Of a DNA stretch of 64,000 nucleotides, positions 25,901 through 40,900 are shown piece after piece; position 1 is the stretch's first letter, and each line of letters opens with the position of its first letter. The position numbers were made by a program, and so were the translations under genes. This DNA comes from Centropus unirufus. Its lineage: Eukaryota > Chordata > Aves > Cuculiformes > Centropidae. Location of the stretch: assembly GCA_013397695.1 (NCBI GenBank), contig VYZI01000123.1, positions 2,112,068 through 2,176,067 of the forward strand, read 5' to 3'. The notes under the pieces are model-generated. The model worked only from the letters and a program-made list of their open reading frames with translations. It was not told the DNA's origin and ran no database searches.

Positions 25901-28900
25901 GTGCGTTTTGCAGTACCTGCTGTCTGAAGCAGCATTGCGTGTGTGCTCTTACGTAGATTCCAGTATTGTAAGATTTTTTTCATGTACAAAAATTGCTGGG
26001 GCTGTCAGCAAAAATAAGACTCTGCAGTGTAATAATAACATAAAAGACAGCTGGTATAGCCAAAGCTGGGAAGTGATTACAATTTGAAATTCTGAATTCC
26101 ATTTTATCATACACCAGAAGCAGTTTTCAGGAGATGTTATCAGATAGCATCCATATTAGGTGCCCTTTGAAACTTCCTATACAACTGTACATGGTATTTA
26201 AGGACAGGTATGCATGGATACAACAACTTTGAAGCTAGTTAACATCTCTAATCCTGCAAAATCCTGGTATAATTATGCAAAAGAGAGAGAAATTAAGTAC
26301 TGCAGGTAAAATTCTACTCCTTATAACAGTATGTTGCCTCTTGATTTTGTTTGCAATTAGGTGATAAGGTGATCCTGAAAAGTCAGGTGTACTCTGAGCA
26401 TATAATAGAGTATGTTGCCTACATTACTGAGGTAAGCAAGATGTTAACTCCTCTTGAAAGTACTATAGCCCTTGGGTTTCGAAGGAGAATCTGGCAATTC
26501 ATGGAGTTAAAGACTAGTTTAACTTGACTTTTGGAAAGCTATGTTTTTCCTACATTCTGAGTAGTTGTTTCGTCTTATTGTATTTTTTGAAGATATTGTA
26601 TTCCCTTTTCTTTCTATATTGTAATTTTTAGCTGTTCTTAAAGCACTCATAATCTAGATATGCAATATGTTGATAGCAGGTAAATCTCTTTGGGAGATGA
26701 TGAGAGGGTACAATGCTTTCAGAGCTACTTACTTGTGTTTACTGATGCAGGTTTAATTCTTAAAACTGACTTTTTTTATCCGCAACAGATATGTAATGAA
26801 GATGTTATTCTTAGACTTAATGAAGATTTTGAAGAGGCTTACAAATCGGAACCCATGGATGTGGAATTTGTTTGCTGCAGGTATAAGTTTCTAAAAAGCT
26901 GCCTTTAATGATTCCTCTAATAAAGTAACTTGACATAAACATGATTATCAGTTGGTTGTTTTGGTGTATACAGGTCAGAGAAAGACACAATTAAGATCTT
27001 GCCAATTCTTTCACCTCCTTCCCTCAACAGACCTTTCCCGCTACATGGGCTGCAACTGTAGCCACTTCCAGAAAGAATTGGTGTCTTAATCCTCCCTGTT
27101 AATGTGTAAGTGATTGCACCAATGCCAGGCAGTGCAGAGAGCAAGATGAGGCGTTTTGTGATTCTCTTTCTTGATCATTTCTTTAAGAAAGAAGCCTACC
27201 AACATGCCTGCAAGAATGTGCAAAAAAATATTTAACTACGACTTTTTTAGCTTCTGTTTTATTCATGGGGTGTTTTTATCTGTATATAGTTGCTCAGTCT
27301 TCTCTGTATAATCAGCTTTGTAGAGAACTTCCTTGAAAGACCAGGTTTGGAACACCAGCCCATCTCTGTCTCACTGAAGAGCTAGAGAATACGTGTATCA
27401 ATGTTATTCATAGCAAAGCTGTTGATTGACACTTGTGCAGCGTATTTCTCAATAGATGCTTCTCTCTATAAAAATAGTTTTGTAAGCACTGGTTCATTGT
27501 GAAAAATACCAGATACCTTATAGGTGCATTCTGTTGTCATTTATGGATGTTTAAGCTTTTAATTTAATGTACAAATATGCTTTCTGATAACAGGATTACG
27601 AGCAGGCGATGCCAGCTGGCAGTTGAACAAGCTGCCTACCTGACTGAAAAAGGTAAACTTCAGTTGGCTTAAGCTGTCTAGAGACTGGAGTTTGTTTGTG
27701 CAGAGTCTTGTGTGTTACATTGCCTTCACATCAGGGCATACAGGAAAGAATGTATTGTAGTTTGTTCTTAGAGTTTGCTGTAATTACTTTCTTGGAAAAA
27801 AAAAAACAACAACTCTGAATCTAAAGTAGGTGTCATCAGAATTATTTCATCTGTTGGCCATCCCAGCAGAGGGGAGTGAAAACAAACTTCTGTGAACTTT
27901 TTGAAGCGATTAAGAGTTGTAGGTATCATGCTGTTACAATTGATGACAGTGTTTTGTGTAGCCTTCAAATTTACTAAGAAGCACCAATTTCCTATTTATG
28001 GTCAAGTAGAATAATCCACGTGAACTTCTCATACATCTTTATCACTTTCATGTTATTTCTAATAAATCCGTCTTGGCAACTCGGAGCAACCTGATTTATC
28101 AGCAGTAATGTAATCAGTGAAATGTGCAAAGTGTTTATGTGGATTTCAAATTTCTCTACTTTCTGTTTCTTCTCTACATTTGAAGTGTTATTTCCAGAAA
28201 GGCTTTACTTAAAGTCACCACAAGCTATCAAGACCCAGAATATTACTGAGTATTGTGTTGTCAATGATGGACTCAAACAATGTTCCCCGCAGGAAAGCAA
28301 GGTATCTATTCTGTAAATGTTCCTTGAAAGGCTGAATACCGTTCAGATTGGTAACAGATACCAACTGTGCAGCTCTTGCTAGAAAGGACTTGCATAGTGC
28401 AGTATCAAATAGTCAAAGTTACATTCTGCTGCTTTCTGACAACAGAATTTTTTGTTTGCTGCCTGGGGATGGAGGATTTCTTGAAAAGCAATACTACTAA
28501 GCCTACACTTGCATCTCATATGCAAAGTGCTTATTAAAAAACATGATTGGAGTTGTGGGATTTGCTTTAAACTGGTTTTCATAGCCGCTGCTAATAGATA
28601 CTTGAGTCCTGTCACTGTGGACAGAAATAATTGTATGATGTAATAATCCTGTTCTGAGGAGATTTACCCAGTTCTTAACTGCTTGTTAAATTATATGGAG
28701 CAAATGTAGAGATCTTTCATAGAAAGGACTTCAGAAGGTTTCCTGGCCCTCTTTCCTATTCAAAGCAGTACTGTCTCCAGGATGAAATCTAGTCAACTCT
28801 GGGGGTGGGGCAGAGGAAGTGTTTCTTTGTTTTTCTCTACAAGTTTCACATACCCTCTGCTTCAACAACTTTCCACTCAAGATATTTTCCGAGTTTCCTG

Positions 28901-31900
28901 CATGAGCCTTCCACCTGTGGCTTGTGGATGTACTTGCTTGTTATATGTATGATACATGACTACATAGAAGAGTTTCTAATTTTTTCTAACTCTGATTTAA
29001 GTCATCGTGGGCTACAAGGCTTTCTCTTTTCCCCTCATGGCCAAACTAAGAATCCAAGCACTCTCATCCTCTGGAGTTTATAACAGGAACATGATATTGA
29101 CTCTTGCATAGTTGTAGTATCCACACTAGCCCAAGATCCTGAAAAGGGCCTTGAGAATTACTACCCCGGCGGTGGGTTCTCAGCCCATACTTGTTCACAG
29201 TTATTCAGGCCTGGGTGTGGAGCTTTCCACTTCTTACTGTTTCATGAGTTTTCTTTTGGCTTTGTTGTCGTTTCTCATGGTCCCTCTGAACTGAAAATGC
29301 ATCATCAGGCATTTGAGGTGTGACATCTGATTTTGCGTTGAAAGTGCAATTTAGTGTCCTCCTAGTCATTGACGAAGATACTGAATAGTATTTGTCCCAG
29401 CAGCCGCCCTGGTGTTCTTAGCTTTTGACAAATAACAATGATGTGGTAAGTAAAACGTATCAAAACCCTTGCTGAAGTCAAGGAGTATTGCAATGACTAC
29501 TTCCTTTTGTCCATGTGATAGTCTGTCCACACAATGATCTCTTCATCTCAGAGGAAAATCAGATAAGTCATGAAAGGTCTGCCCCTTGGTTTACCCATGT
29601 TGACTGTTCTTGGTCACCCTGTTTTCCAGTCATGAAGGATGTGAAATCCAAAAGAGCATGCCTCATGGTATTCTGAGGGACTGGAGTGAGGAGCTATAGT
29701 TCCCCAGATATTCCTTGTCCTAATTGGAGCAATATTAGCTTTTTCCTGCCTGTTGTGTCACAATTTTTTTTTATTGTAGGTATTAAGTAGCAGTGTCCAG
29801 AATCATATCAACATAGGCATCATATCTACCCTATCCGGTGTCTCTAAGCAGTTAGTAGCATGATTCTCTCCTTCTGTCATTTGTCGCTTTCCCTCTCATA
29901 CTGTTACTTTGTACAGGAGTCTGAAGGCCTGCTTGTGAGGCAGAAAGGGCACCAAGTTCTTTCTGATGCTATTCATCAGTAGTCTTCTCATCCATCTGTG
30001 AGCTTCCATGATCCGTGAACTGTCTTCCACCACAACAGTTGAACAATATCTTCTTATTTTTGCCATGTTTCAGCTTCATGTGTACTTTGGTCTCTTCGAC
30101 CTTCCTGATTTTGTCCAAGGAGTGGTTTTGTATTTTTCCTGTCCTTGTTTCTGCTTGTAGTAAGCTTTTTATGAATTCATGAAGATGCTACAAGCCTAGC
30201 TCAGCAGGTCTTCTGTTGAAGTTCCTGATGATTTCGTGCAATAGGATGAGTTGTTTATGATCTCTCAATATGCAATTTTTGGCTCTCCTGGGCACCTTCT
30301 TCCTCACATGGTAGCTTCCCAGGGGATCTTGCCTGGTGACTCCTTACAGAAACAGAGGCCTGCTCTAGAAGGGTCAGCATTTCTACTCTGCTGCTTTGCC
30401 TTCTCAGCCTTCCTCCAGTCTCGCCGTCTCTGCAACAAAAGCTGGTGTATGGACACAGGCTCATTCCTGTATTTGAGCAACAAGTCTGGTAGAGTGTAAT
30501 TTCTGATCACTAGGTCAGTCGGTTAGGTTAGGAAGCCATCACCAATGCAGTCTAGAAATTCTAGATGTTTCTTGGGAGAGCTGCAACAGCTGTGTGAATG
30601 ATTAAAATCTCCAGGAAACTGCACAGCCGGTCATCAGGACACTGACACCAGTTGTTTGTCAGAAGTCTCATCCGTGCTGTCTTCTGGCAGGGATTTGTTA
30701 CAGACCTCCTGACAATATTGCTGCTATTCCATCCTCCTGTGGTAACAAATTCAGACGAGTCTCTGGTTTTGCAGTTAATCACGTGCAGTCAAGGAGCTCC
30801 TTCATGTGGACCCAGAGCCACAGTGGTGAGAGCAGCACAGCTAGTTAGTGTTCTGAAGATGCCTGCTTCTACTGAGGCCTTTCTATTTGAGTAGAAGGAC
30901 GGTGAAGAACATCACCTGGGCCGCTCAAGCTTTCCCAAGAGCTATACAGTCCCTCCTTGATCTGTTCAAGGTGTCACAATTACCCAAATGGGTAAGCAGC
31001 AAAGGGTGTTGTCAGAAGGTCTAGATAAGCCTTGCAGTCTTTCATTGAAATCTTGGCTCTGGGGAAGCAACAAACATCTCTGGATGTGATGCCTTTGTCC
31101 TGTACCAGAGTAAATCAGCCTCTTGCACTTGTCCAGCATTATAAAGATAATAGTGGCACATGGTCCAGATCCTTGGAGACATCACATTGCAAACAAGAAG
31201 TTGTTTTCTCATGCTGCTGTCTGAAAAGGGGATCATCTTGCATAGTGGTGGGGAATATGAGTGTTAGCTTTTCAAAATCCTCATCTGAGTTGGCAAATTA
31301 TTCATGAAATAAATGTTTAACGTTAATGTAAGCCAAACTTTTAGAAATCAGTTAAATTTAAGGTGTGAATTCCTAGCAGATTCTTCTACAATTCTTTCTG
31401 TCTTCACAGTACATATTTAATGGGAAATATTAAAACCTAGCAACTAAAGAAGTGTTAGTTAAGATAGTGGCCTGTCATATTAATGTTATAATTGCATTTA
31501 TCTTCGCTTGCTAATTTCAGGTCAAAACACTGCGGGACAAACAGGCAGAGTGCATGGCATCAGGGGAGGAGAACTTAGCAGATGTGATGAGAGCAGCTGC
31601 ACAAAAAAGCCAACCTGGTATGCTTGAATACTTTATATTCAAGTGTAGACAGTTCATGATTGCAGTAACTTCAGTAATCCAGGGCTGAGTAGGATACCTT
31701 TTAGATGTCCTTGTGCTCTGTCTTTTGAGGACAAATTCTCGAAGAATGCTGGTAGGAAGTTTCATTGGAGTTTTCCTGGGGTTGGCTTGAATATCTCCAG
31801 TTCACAGAATTACAGAATGATTCTGGGTTGCAAGAGACCTTAAAGATACCTGGTTCCAACCCTAGCTTCCACTAGATTGGGTTGCTCAAAGCCTCATCCA

Positions 31901-34900
31901 ACTTGACCTCGAACTCTTCCAGAGAGGGGGCAACAAACATCTAGTGATATATTTTGTAGTCAATACATTTTTATTTCCTGGTAGTTTACTGGACATATGT
32001 GGCTTCCAGTTCATTACTGGGATTCTGTGTTTCATCCTTGTGACACAGCCACATTGCCAAAGATGCTAAAACTTTAGAAGTGTTCAGAAAGCGAAGATCA
32101 TTCCTCTGCTTTTCTGGAAAGTGTGACTTTACATATGTGTTACTAATTGCCAAGAGGGTGATTTTGTCACAGACAATAGGATACCTAAAGGAAATAGGGA
32201 ATGTATTGCCTAGAGTTCGCTTCTGTCCAAGGGTTAATAAGATAGCACCATGGTAAGCTAAGGCTAGGCTAATTCAGAGAGGAATAAGAAAAAGGAAATT
32301 CAGTAGTCTTGACTGAATACTGGTTGTCTAGTACTGGTAGTATCCCCAAAGTACCATTTATTGAGAAGTACTGAAATTTTGCTATTCTAGGACAAAAGAA
32401 GATAAGCTGGATGCTAGAATTACCGAACAGATTTTTACAGATTGAGTTGTGTAATCGTAGTCCTTTTCTGGCCTTCACTTTTATTGAAGAGCCAATACAC
32501 TTCTGAAATATTAATGGCTTATTTTCTATGTGCTATTCTATGAAATTGGGAAGTTCATTAGTTCTTACCAAATAAGGAAAAATGAATTTATTTTTTTAAA
32601 ACATAATGTGCATTGGAACTGCTTTAATCTTCACATGTTAAAAATAGGTATGTGCGATTATAATATATGCTTCTCTTGATGATAGTTGGAGAAACTGTGA
32701 CACCTCAGCGGAGAGCTGGTGAATTTTTCAATCCTCTGCTGAATGAGCAACAGAAACTGGCAGTGAAAAGAATACTGAGCGGTGAATGTCGTCCAACGCC
32801 TTATGTTCTCTTTGGACCACCAGGAACAGGAAAAACATCAACAGTCATTGAAGCTATTTTACAGGTAATGGTGGATGACAAATCAATCATCTCTATTTTA
32901 TCAGTGTTGGAACAGTTAAGGTAATTCTGTAAGTAGTGTCACTTTTTTTTTTTTTTCCAAAAGACTCTTCACAATACTGTTTCAAGTCTATAGAACATGA
33001 TGAAAAAGAGGAAAGATCCTGACAGGAGTTTAACCGAATTCCTGAATGGTTTATTTTAAAGTCGTCTTCTCTTGGCCTTTAAAGCTTCAGTTAAATGAAT
33101 CTAACTTGTGATTCCAGCAGTGTGTAATATATTCATGGAGCAAAGGTATACATTAATATGATAGCCGTAAATTAATTCTGCTGCTGGTACGCTCAGTTAG
33201 AGAGTACTTAGTCATGACTGTCAAAATTGGTGCTCTTGAACTGCAAAAGGATGGATGAATTAATATGATGTGTATGCAAAACTCTTCTGGTTCCGTATTT
33301 GGTGAAATAAAATGGGCATCTATTGCAACTTCTCTAAATGAGCTTTTCTTCATGTAGATACACTTTACCCTACCGGATAGTCGAATTTTGGTTTGTGCAC
33401 CATCAAATGCCGCAACAGATATGATTTGCTTGCGGCTGCATCAAAGCAATCTGTTAAAACCAGGAGCCATGGTCCGAGTTAATGCTACCTTCAGGTTAGA
33501 AGAGGTAAGTGTTATCAATATCTGCCAGTTAATATTTCCAGTTTAATATTTTTATATTAACATTGATTTCATAATGTAACTGTCAGTGGTTATTGGGCTT
33601 GTTGTGCCTGTTTGGGATCCAAAGTATACAAACACATTACTTCAGCTTTTCCAGAAGATTAACTGGAAAATGTTGATCATAATCCTTAAGTTGGCTGTCC
33701 TTAATAGATTCTTAATCTCTTTCTTTCCATGCTTAACCACACAGGCATCACGTATGTATCAGTGGGATTTTTAATGTGGTAAGATGCTTCGACTTGCAAA
33801 GCGGGTCAAGCCTTTGTCTCCAAACTAAGACTACTTGCACATAAAAGTAAGCAAGTAGAATTGCCTTCTTTATACAGCACACACACAGTGTGTGCATTGA
33901 ATCTAAATGTGTATTTATATACAAATATGAAACATCCATGTACTCAATTTTCATTCTTACAATAAATACAGCCCAGGTGTCTTGCATACATACTGCTTTT
34001 TTAGATAAATTAATGAAGAGTTCACTTAGATTTAGACTCATTCTTACATTCAAATGTTTTGCTCACCTTCTAAAATAGCTTTCATTGGGCTCTTTAATTC
34101 AAAATAAATCCTTTAATTTTAGAACAGCATTTTGTTTTCACCTTTTTGTTTCTGCAGCAAATTGATGACCTGCTGAAACCATACTGCAGAGATGGCGAAG
34201 ATATTCGGAAAGCATTGTGGTTCAGGATAATAATTACCACGTGCAGCAGTGCAGGAATGTTTTATCGACCAGAAATACGGTACAGTATTATAGATGGGAA
34301 TATCTCTGAGACAGGTGCATGACGCAAAACCCAGAGCCTTTATTTGCCTTCTGTACTGTAACTTAAGCTGTTCTAATACAGTTTATAGCATGTGCCTGTA
34401 TTTCTAAATTATCTTCCTAGCAAACCACTTGGTTTTAGTAATGTTTCAGCAGAAGCTTTCTCCAGGGTCATTTAAGAATGACCTTGAATAATGTTAAAAG
34501 TTTTTGGCACAATAACTTCTCCACTCCCAGTGGAAGCCTTGGAAATTATTGATGCTGTTAACAGTCCTTCTGGCTCAAAAAAAATTGTATTATGTTTATT
34601 TTTTTTATCAAGTCGCCTTTACTAACTGACCACCCACCATGCCAAGTGCTGTTGCATAGAGATTACTCCGATTTTCACTTTGTAAAAGGACACTCTGAAG
34701 CCTAATGGGCTTGAGTTGTTTGGTAGAAACAAAGCCCTGGGGATTGTCTTTGCTATGCCAAGTTCATTGTTCTAATTAAATAACTGCAGGAAATTGAGAA
34801 CAAGGAAAACCTGTCTAAGTATCTTAACCGCGTTATAAACAATGCTTTAATTAAAGAGTTGTTGTGTCTATCAGAATACATAAGTAAAATCAAAGATAAT

Positions 34901-37900
34901 GAGGTTACTGGGTTGTTTTTTCTATATTCTGTGTTGAAAATATCTTCCTTTGTTCTGACTGTGTAGTTGCCCGATATGCTTGACAACGAAGTTAACAGAA
35001 TTGCTGAGGTCTACCACAGGGTGGCAGAATGAGCTAATCTGAAACCAACAACGTTTTGGGTTCATATTATTTAATTCTAGGCTTGGACACTTCACTCATG
35101 TAATTCTGGATGAGGCAGGGCAAGCAAGTGAACCAGAGAGCCTGATTCCTATTGGGTTGATTTCAGAAGCTAATGGACAGGTATGATCTCTTAGGAAAAG
35201 GAAAGGAAAAAAAGTTTTGCTTTACTGCTTTATTCTTGTGAATGATGTAGAATGCAAGCAGCCATTTCCTGGGAATAAGCATGGAATTTTGAGTACTTGT
35301 AATAAATATAATTCATACACAGTATCAACTACTCACACTTAAACGGGCTGTTCTGCATCCAAAACAAGTCTGCATTGGTATGACAGGATTAATTGTGTGG
35401 AAGATCTCAATATAAAAATATGCTTTCTTAGTTTAAGACAACACTATTCTTCTGTCCTGGGCCTAACCTGTCTTTGCAGATCAGATGTTTGGAGGAAAGC
35501 GGAATACTTGATATAAATTGACCTTTGAATTCTGAAGCATGTCTGTTGTTATTCCACCTACATTTTCTAATTAATGTTTCAATACAAGATGGATTTTTTT
35601 AATTGCCTATACAGATAGTTCTTGTTGGAGATCCAAAGCAGTTAGGGCCAGTAATAAAATCTAAACTGGCCCAATCTTTTGGATTAAATGTGTCCTTGCT
35701 GGAAAGGCTGACATCAAGAGAGATGTATCTGAGAGATGAGGATGCTTTTGGTGCCTGTGGAGCATATAATCCTCTGTTGGTAAGTAAAACTGCAGTTCTA
35801 ATTAATTTTTTTTATCTAAATCAAAGAGGGGTAAACTGGGGTTGCTGTTGTTTCTTTATTACTTTTTTGTTCCCTGATGCTCAGTGACAAGTCTAGCTTG
35901 AGCATTAGCTCTCTAGGAAAGCTTGATTATTTCCAGCATAGACTCTCAGCAGCAAGGGTACTGAGCCCTTGAGCATGCAGGGGTTCTCTTATTTTTAAGC
36001 AGAGTAAGTCAAATATGGTGCACAAAGCAGAATTCGAAATAGCAGCTTAAAATTGCCTTCCATCTCCATTTACCATAAATTCATAAAGTAACTTTCCACA
36101 AATGAATGAGTACAACTCTGCTTTTAACTTAAAATACAAACCAAGCTTCCTCTTTAGCTATCGCTGTAATTTTACAAACATTGTATTTCAGGAAGGGAAG
36201 AAAGAAACTCTTCCTGTTCCTTTGTCACCCCTTCCTTTGAAGGATAGGTTCCCACAACTCTTACATGGTGAAGTACCTAAAGTCTGTGTGTAGGGGCACC
36301 AGAGGTACCATAGCATGTAAATGAACACAGATGTTTCAGCTTTAAATTGCCTGCACATAACATATGGGGCTAAAGTTAAACTTAGTAAGATGCGTTTCCA
36401 TTCTCCTGGTAATGTACTCTGAAGAATTAAACTGAGTCTCAAATATGACCAGCTGATCATTATAAGTGGAGGAGGGAGAAAATCTGATGTCTGACTTAAA
36501 GGGGAAAGCAGGGGTGTTTGTCCATAGGCTTTTGGTTGGATTCAGCCTGCTGAAAAACCTGTCACACTTGTTACAGCAAACTTTCATGGTTGTGTTCCTT
36601 TATTGGAGAGGATTAATGTAGTGAGAAAGCAGGAAGTGTGAGACCCTTAAGGATAACATTGGACTTGAGTAACATATGTTGGTCTTTCTACAGGTTGGTT
36701 TTTTTTTTGAGATGGGTATTGCTCTCTGGAATGCTTAAGGCCATTCTTTCATTTAAAGAAATTTCATTTAAAGAAATACATTTCTTGTTTTGAAGGCCAA
36801 GTTCCATCAGCTGTTCTGATGCCTGTCGAGACTTCCTTAAAAAGACTGGTTACATTCACGGAAACCCCATGAAAAGTATCTGACTCTTGTCAAACAAAAA
36901 GAAAAATAGAAGAGAATGTGCCAATAGATCAAATGTTTTAAGAAACTGGAGAATGACTGATTTATCTCTTGTGCATTTAGTTCTCTTTTTTTTTCTTTTT
37001 ATTTTTTCCTCTGGAGAGGAAAGAGGTCCTTAAAAATGGTTTAGGATTTACGTGTAGAAGATCACACCTGCAGGTTTTGCCTTGAGTACACTTCTTCAGC
37101 AGCTTTGGAAAATCTAAATGCTGGAGCGTGGTAGGGTAGTATCTACTTGAGTGGTGTACTGTGAAGTCTGGTGAATAATCGTCTGTTTCAGTTATGGGTT
37201 TGGGGTTTTGTCTTTGCAGGTCACAAAACTCATTAAGAACTACAGGTCGCATTCTGCACTGCTTGCCTTGCCATCCAAATTGTTTTATGATAAGGAGCTA
37301 GAAGTTTGTGCAGACACTTCAGTAGTAACTTCCTTGTCACACTGGAGGAAATTGCCCAGGAAGGAGTTTCCATTAATTTTTCATGGAATAAGGGTACGTA
37401 AAATGTTGACATAGTGGAATTATGAATAAGGAGACCTGATAGAAGCTTGCCGATGTTGTGGAGGAGTTTTCTTTAGAATGAACTCGAGAAAAGATATGAA
37501 AAAATAAACTTGCTTGTCTGAGTAATGTGACCTGTTGACATTTTGGTTTTAGAAAAAATTACTGAAGTCTGATGTTTGCCAAGAACTTGTGCAGCTGCCC
37601 ATGGAAGCCTATTGTGGAGACACTTTGATATGAATTTGTAGCAGATTGACCAAGATGGAGCTACAGTCATCTGCCTGTAGATTGTAGCAAACTCTCAGCA
37701 GCAGCATTAGAATGAATACAGGGCTCTAAGACCAGCAGATTGTTGAGGCTTAAGTAAGCAGGGGGGAAAAAGAGGACTTCGGGAAGTTTTTCTTTAGTCT
37801 TCCAAGAAGTTAGTAAAGAGGGATAATATCCACTGCTTGGAGAGGCTTAGTTTTGAACTCTTGTGCCTCGCACAAAAGCAAAGCACCCGGCTGCAAACTC

Positions 37901-40900
37901 ATGTTATTCTGAGTTGAGATTTAACTCCTTTGCACATTTAATGTCCTGTTGCCATATAAATTGTTCAGCTTAAATGAGCAGTATAAACTGTTAGGTTTTT
38001 TGTAAAAGGTGTATAATGAAGAAGAGAAATTGTTTGTAACGTTACCTCACTTTATTCTTACACATCCTAAATGTAAACCAAAAATCTACTAATAAATACA
38101 CAGTCAATGCTGCACCTGGTGTTAATCTTCTCTTTTTCCGTTCCATAATACAGGGCAATGAAACACGTGAAAGTCACAGCCCTTCATGGTTTAACCCCAC
38201 TGAAGCGGTTCAAGTAATGCAGTACTGTTGCCAGCTTGTTAAAAATGGGAAGGCTGCAGTGTCGCTGGCTGATATTGGAGTGATCACACCATATCATAAA
38301 CAGGTAGTACTGATGTCTAAGAACTTTAAAGTTGCTTTATTCATCTTGTGATTTTATGTTGTGGCTGTGGTTTGTTAAAGCGCGGAGGAATGTTTCTAAG
38401 GGATGAAGGGATTGAGAGCAGTGCTGTGGAGAAGAACTTGGGGGTACTGGTGGATGAAAAGTTGGACATGGCCTGGCAAAATGTGCTCACAGCCCAGGAA
38501 GCCAATTGTATCCTGAGCTGCATCAAAAAAAGTGCCACCAGCAGGTTGAGTGAGGGGATTCTGCCCCTCTTTGCCCTGGTGAGACCCCCACCTGGAGTAC
38601 TCTGTCCAGCTCTGGAGCCCTCTGCTAAGGAAAGAACAGACCTGGTGGAATGAGTCCAAGAGAGGGCCGCAAAGATGGTCAGCCGGATGGAGAACCTTCC
38701 TTATGAAGGAAGGCTGAGACAATCATAGAATCACCAGTTGGAAAAGACTTCTGAGATCATGTAGTCCAACAAATAGAGTTGGGGTTGTTCAGCCTGGAGA
38801 AGAGGTGGCTTTGGAGAGACCTTGCTGCTTTTCAGTACTTAAAAGGGTGTCTATAAGAAAGATGGGGGATAAACTTGTTAGCAGGGCCTGTTGCGACAGG
38901 ACAAGGGGTAATGGCTTTAAACAGAGAGAGTAGTTTTGGACTGAAAATAAATAAGATATTTCAGCTGTGAGGAGGACGAGGCACAGGTGTAACAGGTTGT
39001 CCAGAGAGGTAGGAGATGCCCCATCCGTGGAAACATTCAAGGTCAGATTGGATGGGGCTCTGAGCTACCTAGTCTTGTTGAAGATGTCCCTGCTCGTTGC
39101 CAGGAGGTCAGATGAGATGCCCTTTAAGGTCCCTTCCAACTCAAACCATTCTATGATTCTAAAGCTTTGCTGGTGTGTGTTAGATTACACAGTGTATCAC
39201 CAGTCAATAGGGAAGTTTCTGTTGGAAATCTAAACACAAAAACTGTAGTAATGGGATTCTGTTTTGTTTTGGTTTTTTTGTTTTTTCATTTTAAAAACGG
39301 GGAAATGATTGAGATCTGCTTGCGGTTTTGGAGACAAGCAGATTTTTCAGTTGTTGGAAGTAAAGAGTGTGAGTCAAGACCTTGCTTTTCCAGGTGTTGG
39401 ATAATAATCTGGTTCTGTCACTCTCTGCACTGAGGAGTGGAACAAAAGGGAAAGGTAGTGAAGTAGGTGGCGTGTCATGTGTCATCTTGCTACAGCTTTG
39501 AGGAAACTTCAAATGCTGTGCTTTATTTTTTAAAGCTATTTATGTTCAGATCTGTTAAATATGTGATGTCTGCTTTCATTTTAAAAAAGATTACATCTCC
39601 TTTCATTTCTAGAGGATGGTCTGGACCGTGTGCATATTGTTTTGCTTGATTTTTGTGTCTCAGTATTCATGGTTTGCAAGCACTGTGAGGTGTGTGGAAA
39701 AGACCAACACTTTTTGAATAAGTCTCAGTGGCAGATTTGAGGTCTGTCCTGCTCTGGTTTTACTGGTCAAGTGTCTGCATCTGCCCCTGTTACTGTTTAT
39801 TTTTCAGATGTCCACATATAGTTTTGATGTGAGTGATCCTCTTGTATTCCCTAAAACGTTTCACACCCTTCAATGTGATTATGTCCTCCATCTGCCTATG
39901 GTAAAAGACATTTAACAGTAATGTCCACTTCAAGAAAGCCATCTTGCATTACAGGAGCACTGATGAGAAAGCACTCATTGACTATAATCCTCACTATAGC
40001 CAAGCATGATACCCTCATGGATTTCTTGGAGCACTTCTGAGTTACAGTCTCCACACGGCTCTTGTCAGTTCATACTGACCCCACATAAATCACCATTCCA
40101 GTACACAAGACTCCGTGTTCTTTCTTTTTTGGGAGAGTACTTAAGGTCACACCTCACCTTTTGTTCACTCTGCATGATGCAGCTGGCGAGCAAAGGTACA
40201 ATCTCTGCACCGACATCTTGAGAGGACTGCTTGTTCTACCACACGGGGTAAGTGTGGTTCAGATATAATGCCCACTGGAAGAAGAGGGCTATGGATCCAC
40301 ATTGTTCTTCTCATTAAAATCCAGATTACAAAAAATCTGTTGATTTCTGTTCAAATGATGGTAGCAAGTACTTCACCTTCTATGTGTAATAAATGTGATA
40401 CTTGTCAGGAAAACTTGCTGTTCATTTTAAAACCTTCCTAGTGGATGCTGGCTGAGCTTGGTGTAGGCGTTCCCTGTCACGTGTGTTAAATCACATGCTT
40501 GTCGTCTTTTTTTTTATGTAATCTCGCAAATTTTAAAATAAATTCCTTCAATCTCTTATTTGGTAGGTGGAAAAAATTAGATTTCTTCTGAGAAGTGTTG
40601 ATTTGGCAGACATTAAAGTTGGCACAGTAGAAGAATTTCAAGGACAGGAGTACATGGTTATCATCTTATCAACGGTATGTACATCTGTTGTGGTCCTGTG
40701 AAGAGGTTTTTTTATGTCTCTTGAGTCTTTCCTTTTTTTAAATAGGGCTTTTAAAAATCTAAAAGCTCCGGTTTTGTCATTCTGTCATAATATTTGAAAA
40801 CAGCTTATTTTAAAGAGCATGGAAACAGTACAGCATCTGTGATTTTTTTTTTTTTATGTGAACATCAGTTGGTAGTAGAGTTGAATTTATTTTAGAGTTC

